Positions 1 to 5,502 of a stretch of DNA of 5,502 bases are shown in pieces. The stretch comes from Bacteroidota bacterium. Lineage in GTDB: Bacteria; Bacteroidota; Ignavibacteria; UBA10030; UBA6906. Both the position numbers and the translations under genes were made by a program. The stretch's first letter is position 1. Every line of letters starts with the position of its first letter. The stretch is from contig DPLS01000387.1 in the NCBI GenBank assembly GCA_003541875.1, positions 1-5,502 on the forward strand, given 5' to 3'. The notes beneath the pieces are model-generated. The model had not been told where the DNA came from, did no database searches, and saw only the letters and a program-made list of their open reading frames with translations.

Positions 1-1868
1 CGCCCGCGAAGCTGGTGCAACTGGGAAAGTCCGAACCGTTCTGCGTCTTCGATCACCATTATCGAGGCATTTGGTACGTCAATCCCGACTTCTATCACAG
101 TTGTTGCCACCAGGATGTCAAGGCCCTTGCCTTTGAATCTCTGCATCACCTCATCCTTCTGATAACCCGGGAGCCGTCCGTGAATCAGCCCGAGCCGTAG
201 ATCCGGAAACACCTTCCTCTGCAACTCCTCAAAGTGCACAGTAGCAGCTTTGAGATCGAGTTTTTCAGATTCCTCAATCAGGGGATAGACAAAATAGACC
301 TGCCGGCCCTGCTTGACCTGATCCCTGACGAACTGGAATACAGATTCCTTCTCTTCCGCGTGCCGTAGGACTGTCTTAATCGGCTTCCGGTCCTTCGGTA
401 GCTCATCGATGACCGAGACATCAAGGTCACCATAGAGCGTAAGGGAGAGGGTTCGAGGAATAGGGGTGGCCGTCATGACAAGTACGTCGGGATTCACCCC
501 AAATCCTTCGGGGTGAACACTCTTCTTGATGAGCGAAGCCCGCTGGAGGACGCCAAACCGATGCTGCTCATCGATTACAATGAAGCCGAGGTTCGCGAAT
601 TCCACGCCTTTCTCAAACAAGGCATGTGTTCCGACCACAATCTGCGCGGTACCACGCTGCACGTCATCAAGAACATCCCGCCGCAATCTGCTTCGTTGCC
701 CACCGACAAGGAGACGGACATTCACGGGGATGTTTTCAAGCAGTCCAGCCAGAGTTTTGTAGTGCTGTTCGGCCAGGATCTCGGTTGGCGCCATGAACAC
801 CGCCTGGTAGCCGTTTTCGACGACTATCAACATACAAAGCAGGGCCACAATGGTCTTTCCACTGCCAACATCACCTTGCAGCAGACGATTGAGCGGCTTC
901 GCACTCTCCATATCGGTCGTGATTTCTTTGATCACCCGGATCTGCGCCGCCGTCAATTTGAACGGGAGTGAATCAACCAACTGCCTTGCCCGCTTACTCT
1001 GGATGTTGAACTGGATTCCCTGAGTCTCTTCCCTGATCCAGTGGCGCTTCAGGGCAAGCATGATCTGGAAGTAGAATAGTTCGTCATACTTGAGCCGGCG
1101 GAGGCTCTCTTCCAGCTCATCCTGCCGCTTGGGAGAGTGCACAATCTGCACCGCCGATTGCAGCGGCATCAGCGTGTGAAGGCGAAGCAGCGGTTCCGGC
1201 AAAGCATCCCGTACTTCATGTAGATGCTTCCGTACAGCAGTCCCGATAACCCTCCTGAAACCCGCACTGTCCAGTCCAACGCGTTCCAATTCCTGACCTG
1301 ATGGGTAAAGGGGGACCAATCCACCGGTATTCAGCGCCTTGCTCCAGTCAACGTCGGGCTTCTCGCCCTCCTCGTCTTCCTCGTACTCAGCTCCGGCAAT
1401 CCTGTCAATGTCAGGATGAACGAACTGAAGCACACTCCCATAGTATGTAGGCTGGCCGGAGACAGCAAGCGTCTCCCCGACCTTGAACCTGTTTTTCCAG
1501 TACTGCACTCCGCCGAACCACACACACTGCATCGTGCCGGTGTCGTCGCCGAGAATCAACACAAACCTCGACTTGGCTCGGAACCCAACGATTCTGAACG
1601 AACGGACATCCCCCACAATAGTGTAGTCGCGGCGGACATCAGCAGTCGGTTCATCGGCAGAACCCTGAGCAGCTAAGCCACTGAGTTGGCGCAACTGAGC
1701 AATCGTTACGACTGCAGTTCGGTCAAGGTAGCGGCGGGGAATGTAGAAGAAGAGGTCGTGGATGGTTTTGACACCGTGCTTCTCGAGGACGGCAGACCTC
1801 TTTGGGCCAATGCCTTTGAGGAACTGAACTGGTGACGAGAGAATGCTGGATGAGGCAGAGGGATTCAT
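1..1868 (-). CDS. recG: ATP-dependent DNA helicase RecG, 3' end cut off by the window edge
   Basis: RecG is a superfamily 2 helicase that unwinds branched DNA, reverses stalled replication forks and migrates Holliday junctions. The 622 codons seen run without frameshift. The N-terminal FLKGIGPKR (residues 16-24) leads the family's wedge region. An OB-fold-like part follows at about 80-165 (YTIVGDV, then LILGDDTGTMQCVWFGG), with a short acidic stretch after it. The motor motifs are Walker A GDVGSGKT (332-339, Lys338), the DEQH box with DEQHRFGV (433-440), TATPIPRT (466-473), HGRLPG, ATTVIEVGIDVPNAS and QLHQLRGR at the edge. E. coli RecG is 693 aa, so I infer that roughly 70-90 residues lie outside the window. 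ATG at 1868 is the only conventional start after the last in-frame stop. It has no Shine-Dalgarno sequence, but a promoter-like pair lies just upstream. The gene follows the 214-aa gene after 52 nt. The identification is very secure. Confidence 0.97.
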   Translation of the reverse strand, partial: MNPSASSSILSSPVQFLKGIGPKRSAVLEKHGVKTIHDLFFYIPRRYLDRTAVVTIAQLRQLSGLAAQGSADEPTADVRRDYTIVGDVRSFRIVGFRAKSRFVLILGDDTGTMQCVWFGGVQYWKNRFKVGETLAVSGQPTYYGSVLQFVHPDIDRIAGAEYEEDEEGEKPDVDWSKALNTGGLVPLYPSGQELERVGLDSAGFRRVIGTAVRKHLHEVRDALPEPLLRLHTLMPLQSAVQIVHSPKRQDELEESLRRLKYDELFYFQIMLALKRHWIREETQGIQFNIQSKRARQLVDSLPFKLTAAQIRVIKEITTDMESAKPLNRLLQGDVGSGKTIVALLCMLIVVENGYQAVFMAPTEILAEQHYKTLAGLLENIPVNVRLLVGGQRSRLRRDVLDDVQRGTAQIVVGTHALFEKGVEFANLGFIVIDEQHRFGVLQRASLIKKSVHPEGFGVNPDVLVMTATPIPRTLSLTLYGDLDVSVIDELPKDRKPIKTVLRHAEEKESVFQFVRDQVKQGRQVYFVYPLIEESEKLDLKAATVHFEELQRKVFPDLRLGLIHGRLPGYQKDEVMQRFKGKGLDILVATTVIEVGIDVPNASIMVIEDAERFGLSQLHQLRG

Positions 1869-1877
1869 GACAGGGAG

Positions 1878-1906
1878 AAGATACGTCGATACTTCTCGAC
1901 TGTCAA
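1878..1906 (-). promoter_or_regulatory. Candidate internal promoter for recG (TTGACA-17-TATCTT)
   Basis: On the minus strand a perfect -35 hexamer TTGACA (1901-1906) is followed by exactly 17 nt and then TATCTT (1878-1883), a 4/6 match to TATAAT. TATCTT also fits the first six positions of the Bacteroidota -7 element TAnnTTTG. The predicted transcription start, near 1871, lies only about 3 nt before the recG ATG, so the mRNA would be almost leaderless. That agrees with the lack of a Shine-Dalgarno sequence there. The match could be chance in a 52-nt gap, and many Bacteroidota do not use a TTGACA -35 box. Confidence 0.4.
1885..1900. repeat. Short inverted repeat between the -35 and -10 boxes
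   Basis: GTCGA (1885-1889) and its exact complement TCGAC (1896-1900) are separated by 6 nt. They fill the 17-nt spacer of the candidate recG promoter almost exactly. The position suits an operator, but five base pairs per arm is weak and could be chance. Confidence 0.25.
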
Positions 1907-1920
1907 GAGTTGCCGGGCGC

Positions 1921-2565
1921 TTACTTCACGACCATGAGTTTCTTGATGCTCTGAAAGCCCTGTCCACCGTTGAGCGGTTGAGCTTCAAAGCGATAGAAGT
2001 ACACGCCGCTGGCGACGCTCACGGCTTCCCATTGTGCGTCGTGGTAGCCAGCTGGCCGAGCATCGTTCACCAGAGTGGCCACTTCTCGTCCGAGCAAGTC
2101 GAACACTTTCAGTGTCACCCTGCTCTCAACTGGCAGTTGATACTGGATTTGGGTGGTGGGATTGAAGGGATTGGGGAAGTTCTGGTCAAGCTCGAATGTT
2201 GTCGGTCCAGCGTAGCTGACGATGATGGTCTTCTTCCATCCCGTACCGCTCTTGTCGGTGATGAGAAACTCCAACGTATCCCTCTTGTTCGTTGTCGCAA
2301 CCCGGCCAACGTCGAATGTGAACGTTACTACCGCTTGTTTGCTCGACGCAATGGCGGCAATCTGGTCCGGCGCTGACGTGAACACGATGGCCGTAGGATG
2401 CTTGTCGGGCCGTATCTCTACTCGCTCAGCTATGGCCGCGATCGACTCGTTCGCAACCGTCAGCTCAATCTGATTGCCTTTCGTGTCAGGCTGCAGCCTA
2501 TACACGGTCTGTGAGCCGCCCTGGTGGACCACACAGAGCAGGAGTATGCTGATCATTGCTTTCAT
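1921..2565 (-). CDS. Small secreted protein consisting mainly of a type IX secretion (Por) sorting tail
   Basis: This 214-aa protein begins with a signal peptide (MKAM followed by the hydrophobic ISILLLCVV, probable cleavage near GGS|Q at residues 16-19). Residues about 24-120 look like a small beta-rich domain (KGNQIELTVAN, VTFTFDVGR, DTLEFLITD). Proteins of the Ignavibacteria type often carry such a segment just before their sorting signal. Residues 124-214 are a canonical type A C-terminal sorting domain: NFPNPFNPTT (129-138), LGREVATLVN, SGVYFYRF (186-193) and terminal KKLMVVK. In the family this domain takes the protein through the outer membrane, where it is usually cleaved and the cargo attached to the surface. 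No recognisable cargo domain is present. The ATG has only a weak GGTGA three bases upstream. The gene lies 36 nt after the repeat-protein gene and in the same reading frame. The LLLC segment is not a valid lipobox. The CDS and tail are secure; the role is unknown. Confidence 0.9.
   Translation of the reverse strand: MKAMISILLLCVVHQGGSQTVYRLQPDTKGNQIELTVANESIAAIAERVEIRPDKHPTAIVFTSAPDQIAAIASSKQAVVTFTFDVGRVATTNKRDTLEFLITDKSGTGWKKTIIVSYAGPTTFELDQNFPNPFNPTTQIQYQLPVESRVTLKVFDLLGREVATLVNDARPAGYHDAQWEAVSVASGVYFYRFEAQPLNGGQGFQSIKKLMVVK
1924..2196 (-). other. Type IX secretion C-terminal sorting domain within the 214-aa protein
   Basis: Residues 124-214 match the type A sorting domain along their whole length. 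The segment starts with FELDQ and NFPNPFNPTT (codons at 2152-2181). A beta-strand-rich middle with VTLKVFDLLGREVATLVN and an AGYHDAQWE turn follows, then SGVYFYRF and the final KKLMVVK. The FNPTT form is typical of the Ignavibacteria/Chlorobi side of Bacteroidota and is the main taxonomic clue in the window. Confidence 0.92.
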
Positions 2566-2601
2566 AGTTCACCATATCAAGTCATTGTACCAATACCACG
2601 G

Positions 2602-5181
2602 CTACGGCTGGAGAATGAACTCCACTACATTGTTCGTGGAGAGGTTCTGCACTTTGTCCTGATGTGCTGCTCCATAAGTAATTCTGAATGTCAGGTTTAC
2701 CGGCAGTAGCTGTTTCGTCACCTCTCCATTGACGGTAGTGCCAATCTGCCGCCATGCGGTAGAGTAGTAGCTCGCCTGAGCGTTGTTGACCGGCTGGCCC
2801 TGTGAATCCCTGACTCTCACTACACACAACACCGTCGAGAAGTTCACCGTGTTGTTTGTTGAGATGTTCTGGGCCTTGTCGATGGAGACGGACTCGTGAG
2901 TCATTCTGAACGAGTAGTTGGCCGGGAGAAGTTCTTTGGTTGCCACGCCGTTTGCAGTCACCCCAAAACTCCTCCACGCACCTGCATAGTACTGGACAGT
3001 GCCCTGATCCATCAGGTTTCCCTGACTGTTCCTCAGCTCCACGATTGCATTGACGGTCTGGAATACAACGGTGGCGTTTGTGCCGATGTTCTGCTGCTTG
3101 TCCGTGCTCGCAAAAGCATAGTACATGCGGAAGCTATAATTATTGGAAAGGAGCTCTTTCGTTGCCGCGCCACCTGTCGTCACTCCAAAGTTCCTCCACG
3201 CGCCTGAGTAGTATTGCACCGTTCCCTGATCCATCAGGCTTCCCTGACTGTTCTTCAACTGCACTGCCGCATTGATTGTTTGGAACACAACTGTGGGGTT
3301 CGTTCCGATGTCCTGCTGCTTATCGTTGCTTGCGTAGGCGTATGTCATTCTAAAGGAATAGCTGGCCGGTAGCAGTTCTTTCATGGCGATGCCGCTTGTG
3401 GTTGTACCAAAGCTCCGCCATGTACCGGCGTAATACTGGACTGTGCCAGTATCCATCAGGGTGCTCTGGCTATTCTGCAGCTTGACTTGAGCATTGACTG
3501 TTTGAAACACCGCCGTGTCGCTTCCGACAGGGACATTTGTTTTTGTTTGTGTGCCATACTCGTAGGTCATGCGCAGGCTTACGCTCGTGAGGCTCGTGTT
3601 CACCATGAACGTGCCGTCGTTGTTGTTGACTGCGTCTCTCCAGCTTCCTTCGTAGTACTGCAGTGTGCCGTTAGTAAGCCTCGTACCACTGCTGTTGATG
3701 AGCTTGACTGTGAGGCCGGGAGGGGATACCGGCAGGTGTTCCAGCAAATACTCGGTGTTGTATCGAAGCAGCGCATAGGCTTCGCTGGTTAGCGATGCTA
3801 CGCTATCGATGTGCACCTGGATAAGCACAGTATCAAGGCGTGCGCGGGCCGCGGGGACATTTGCACTTTGAATATCTGACTTCGTTCGCGTGAACAAACC
3901 GATGTACTTGTCGGCGATACTTTGACTTGGGATCCAATTGAGTAGGTGGGATTGTGCAGAGCAACCGATCAGGGTGTCCAAAAAGTTCATCGGAACAACG
4001 GAGTTACGGGGGATAGTAGGGCCGATCGTAAGACCCCGGTACGAGTTATCGAGCGATTCGGTCCTTCTGTCGGAAGCACCCTCATTCAGACCAAAGGAAT
4101 AAAACCTTAAGATCCGAGGCAGACTTGGTCCAACTGATGAGAAGGAAAAGTCTGGTTCAGTTTCCCCTGGTTGAAGATAATTGACACCTTCAATCGCATA
4201 ACATGTCCAATCAACAATTGGAAGCCACGGAGTCGTCCCATCCCAAAACTCTCTCACTGATACAAACACAACCGTATCTACGAATCGATCAATTGCGAAT
4301 TCTTGTACAAACTGAGCATTTGTACTCAAGCTGTGTACTTTGTAATGGTATTCCAAGACATTGACGTTTTGCCGAGTTGACGCGCATACATCGACCTGCG
4401 CCTTGTTGCGAGGATAACTTGTCCCATACAAAGACTGTGGTGTGCCTGGCCATCGACCATATAGAGTCCCATTCCAGCTGTATGTGTACAGCGCATATCC
4501 CGATTCAGGAATTATTCGAAGACTATCTTCTGCTGTTTGCGGCTCCATTGCTCCCTGGATTTCCCATACAGCATCTGCTTCAACATCTACTAAATCGAAA
4601 TTCCACGTCTCGGACGTTTGGATGATTGACAAGCTATCTTCATCCTTTGCATTGATAATCTCTCCGCGGGCTCCATCCCAACTCACAATCCATAGGTTGC
4701 TTAGCCTAGGTGAAGACATGCCTGCAAGCCAATTGGTCAGTATTTCCACTTTTCCGTCCCTGTTTATGTCCTTCACTATCCAAATATATCCACTGGAAAG
4801 AAGAGACTTGCCCGCAATCTCGCTGCCGGAATGCCAGAGTATTGTTCCATCCTTGAAGATGCCAATGACACCTGACACACTATCAGTGGGTGTAGAATAT
4901 CCCTGGAGAGTTGTCATAAAGATAATGCAGTGCGTCAAAGTTCCATATGGATTTGTGATTTCTCCTATTGGTGGATACTTGATCTTCCAACCAAAGCTCA
5001 AGCAACTATCAACATTTAAGATCATTCCAAGCACTTGATTAGGGCCAATCACACTGTGAACCTCTCTCTGGATCATGTCCCTGAGTTCCTGAGATTCCCC
5101 AGGCATGAAATACGCTCTCTGTGAAAAGAGCAATGAAGAGCCTAACGTAAGAATGAAAAAGACGAAGTCGAATCTCTTCAT
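2602..5181 (-). CDS. Large secreted repeat protein: FG-GAP-like region, probable helical module, five 74-aa repeats
   Basis: This 859-aa protein is exported. The signal peptide is MKRFDF plus a hydrophobic core, with probable cleavage at LLFS|Q (residues 20/21). Residues about 100-250 resemble FG-GAP/VCBS propeller repeats: GIFKDGTILWHS, a Ca-loop DINRDGKVE (138-146) and a decayed copy DVEADAVWE (199-207). Residues about 398-485 look helical (DTLIGCSAQSHLLNWI, ADKYIGLF, SEAYALLRYNTEYLLEHLP) and recall FIVAR-like linkers. Residues 490-859 are five 74-aa repeats ending exactly at the stop. The start was placed at 5181 rather than the in-frame ATG at 5274 because the signal peptide begins there, GGAG lies 8 nt upstream, and the longer form would overlap the preceding gene by 77 nt. 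There is no C-terminal sorting domain or LPXTG motif, so the route beyond the periplasm is unclear. A surface or adhesive role is inference. GC is visibly lower in the N-terminal half. Confidence 0.88.
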   Translation of the reverse strand: MKRFDFVFFILTLGSSLLFSQRAYFMPGESQELRDMIQREVHSVIGPNQVLGMILNVDSCLSFGWKIKYPPIGEITNPYGTLTHCIIFMTTLQGYSTPTDSVSGVIGIFKDGTILWHSGSEIAGKSLLSSGYIWIVKDINRDGKVEILTNWLAGMSSPRLSNLWIVSWDGARGEIINAKDEDSLSIIQTSETWNFDLVDVEADAVWEIQGAMEPQTAEDSLRIIPESGYALYTYSWNGTLYGRWPGTPQSLYGTSYPRNKAQVDVCASTRQNVNVLEYHYKVHSLSTNAQFVQEFAIDRFVDTVVFVSVREFWDGTTPWLPIVDWTCYAIEGVNYLQPGETEPDFSFSSVGPSLPRILRFYSFGLNEGASDRRTESLDNSYRGLTIGPTIPRNSVVPMNFLDTLIGCSAQSHLLNWIPSQSIADKYIGLFTRTKSDIQSANVPAARARLDTVLIQVHIDSVASLTSEAYALLRYNTEYLLEHLPVSPPGLTVKLINSSGTRLTNGTLQYYEGSWRDAVNNNDGTFMVNTSLTSVSLRMTYEYGTQTKTNVPVGSDTAVFQTVNAQVKLQNSQSTLMDTGTVQYYAGTWRSFGTTTSGIAMKELLPASYSFRMTYAYASNDKQQDIGTNPTVVFQTINAAVQLKNSQGSLMDQGTVQYYSGAWRNFGVTTGGAATKELLSNNYSFRMYYAFASTDKQQNIGTNATVVFQTVNAIVELRNSQGNLMDQGTVQYYAGAWRSFGVTANGVATKELLPANYSFRMTHESVSIDKAQNISTNNTVNFSTVLCVVRVRDSQGQPVNNAQASYYSTAWRQIGTTVNGEVTKQLLPVNLTFRITYGAAHQDKVQNLSTNNVVEFILQP
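2605..3714 (-). repeat. Five tandem 222-bp repeats encoding 74-aa domains
   Basis: Five coding repeats follow one another without a single inserted or deleted codon. The units are 3493-3714, 3271-3492, 3049-3270, 2827-3048 and 2605-2826; the last ends on the base before the TAG stop. The shared pattern is a strand near V(K/E/R)L, a QYYxGxWR core, a TKELLP turn, an FRMTYA strand and a closing NxTVVFQT strand. Units 2-4 are the closest. For example, ccctgatccatcagg occurs at 3002-3016 and again at 3224-3238, exactly 222 bp apart. Unit 1 keeps QYYEGSWR and LRMTYEYG but lacks KELL. Unit 5 has SYYSTAWR and FRITYG. The strand-rich pattern suggests small Ig-like or carboxypeptidase-regulatory-like beta sandwiches, which is inference. 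Confidence 0.95.
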
Positions 5182-5189
5182 AGTATTCA

Positions 5190-5193
5190 CTCC
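5190..5193 (-). promoter_or_regulatory. Shine-Dalgarno GGAG that fixes the start of the repeat-protein gene
   Basis: On the minus strand GGAG sits 8 nt before the ATG at 5181, inside the 16-nt gap left by the upstream stop codon (5198-5200). It supports starting at MKRFDF rather than at the upstream in-frame ATG at 5274. The closeness of the stop to this site suggests that translation of the two genes is coupled. Confidence 0.75.
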
Positions 5194-5197
5194 AGAG

Positions 5198-5502
5198 CTA
5201 ATGGACTGGTTGGAAATTAGCAGCTGCCTGCATGACATCTTGATCGTAGTTCCTCCGGCTGGGATTCCAACCATGATAAACTCCCTTTAGTGCAGTTTCG
5301 AAGCCCTGAGACCAATTGCTCGAACTGGGATTGCCACTACCAAACTGATTCTCTAGCAAAACGACATAATGCGCCATTGCAAATGGAAAAAAAGTGTCGC
5401 TGATATTCAGATTTTCTGGGATCTCGATTCTACCTGTAGGATACTGTCTTGCAATTGCTGTTGTATACATGGTTTGGATGGGGCCATAAGATGATGCAAC
5501 AC
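5198..5502 (-). CDS. C-terminal end of an unidentified protein, possibly lysozyme-fold/lytic-transglycosylase-like, 5' end outside the window
   Basis: An open frame enters from the right edge (first full codon at 5498-5500) and ends at TAG 5198-5200, giving 100 visible residues. The stop lies 16 nt before the next gene, with that gene's ribosome-binding site in the gap, so the two are very likely co-transcribed. The visible start, ASSYGPIQTMYTTA, resembles the second motif of soluble lytic transglycosylases (S-x-G-x-M-Q-x-x-x-x-T-A). The following PENLNISDTFFPFAMAHYVV and the terminal YHGWNPSRRNYDQDVMQ sit where that family has its later motif and a closing helix. The catalytic Glu would lie upstream of the window, so activity cannot be judged. 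The methionine at 5470 is probably internal, because the frame stays open to the edge. GC is low, about 40-45% by eye. The coding call is firmer than the family call. Confidence 0.7.
   Translation of the reverse strand, partial: VASSYGPIQTMYTTAIARQYPTGRIEIPENLNISDTFFPFAMAHYVVLLENQFGSGNPSSSNWSQGFETALKGVYHGWNPSRRNYDQDVMQAAANFQPVH

Noticed and set aside
513..971. Plus-strand open frame of 152 codons
   Set aside because: It lies opposite the RecG helicase core, whose Walker A and DEQH motifs are intact on the minus strand; the plus-strand product has no recognisable motif.
1843..2376. Plus-strand open frame of 177 codons
   Set aside because: It is antisense to the sorting-tail protein and the recG start, both of which have clear family signatures; it is a shadow of their codon pattern.
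2533..2565. Lipoprotein signal (LLLC) in the 214-aa protein
   Set aside because: Leucine just before the cysteine does not fit the lipobox, and the hydrophobic stretch continues past the cysteine to a normal cleavage region near GGS|Q.
2582..2977. Minus-strand open frame of 131 codons within the repeats
   Set aside because: It is an alternative frame of the 222-bp repeats; its internal repetition merely reflects the real frame.
2605..3714. CRISPR array or noncoding satellite
   Set aside because: The 222-bp period keeps an intact reading frame with conserved residues, and there are no short identical repeats with unique spacers.
4442..5038. Plus-strand open frame of 198 codons
   Set aside because: It is antisense to the N-terminal half of the secreted repeat protein, with no plausible ribosome-binding site or family features.
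5182..5274. Upstream ATG extending the repeat protein by 31 residues
   Set aside because: The extension would bury the signal peptide, overlap the preceding gene by 77 nt and bypass the well-spaced GGAG before the ATG at 5181.

Overview
All genes in this window lie on the minus strand and are closely spaced. Read 5'->3' on that strand, from high to low coordinates, they are: (i) the 3' end of a gene that enters from beyond the right edge (5198-5502), whose C-terminus may be a lysozyme-fold or lytic-transglycosylase-like domain; (ii) a large secreted repeat protein of 859 aa (2602-5181); (iii) a 214-aa secreted protein made almost entirely of a type IX secretion (Por) sorting tail (1921-2565); and (iv) the first 622 codons of recG, the branched-DNA helicase, which runs off the left edge (1-1868). 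The gaps are 16, 36 and 52 nt. No stretch longer than about 50 bases lacks a gene, and I see no RNA gene, mobile element or CRISPR array.

The organism is probably a member of the Bacteroidota/Chlorobi-Ignavibacteria side of the tree. The main reason is the sorting tail with its NFPNPFNPTT core, the LGREVATLVN segment, SGVYFYRF and a terminal KKLMVVK, a signature abundant in Ignavibacteria and related lineages. The tandem repeat family (QYYxGxWR...KELL...FRMTY...VVFQT) fits the same group, and so do signal peptides cleaved just before Gln. This placement rests on recognition of families from memory, not on a search.

The large protein starts with a signal peptide. It then has an FG-GAP/VCBS-like region with a Ca-binding-type loop (DINRDGKVE) and a degenerate second loop, and a probable helical module. 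It ends with five back-to-back 74-residue repeats in perfect 222-bp register, the last of which finishes at the final residue before the stop. It has no sorting tail of its own, whereas the next gene is little more than such a tail. That division is the most interesting feature of the window. Base composition also shifts: by eye, recG and the repeat region are about 53-58% GC, while the N-terminal half of the large gene and the gene upstream of it are nearer 40-47%.

The first three genes probably act at the cell envelope or surface. recG is a housekeeping DNA-repair gene at the end of the run. It may have its own promoter: a TTGACA-17-TATCTT pair sits in the 52-nt gap immediately before its ATG, and the ATG has no Shine-Dalgarno sequence.
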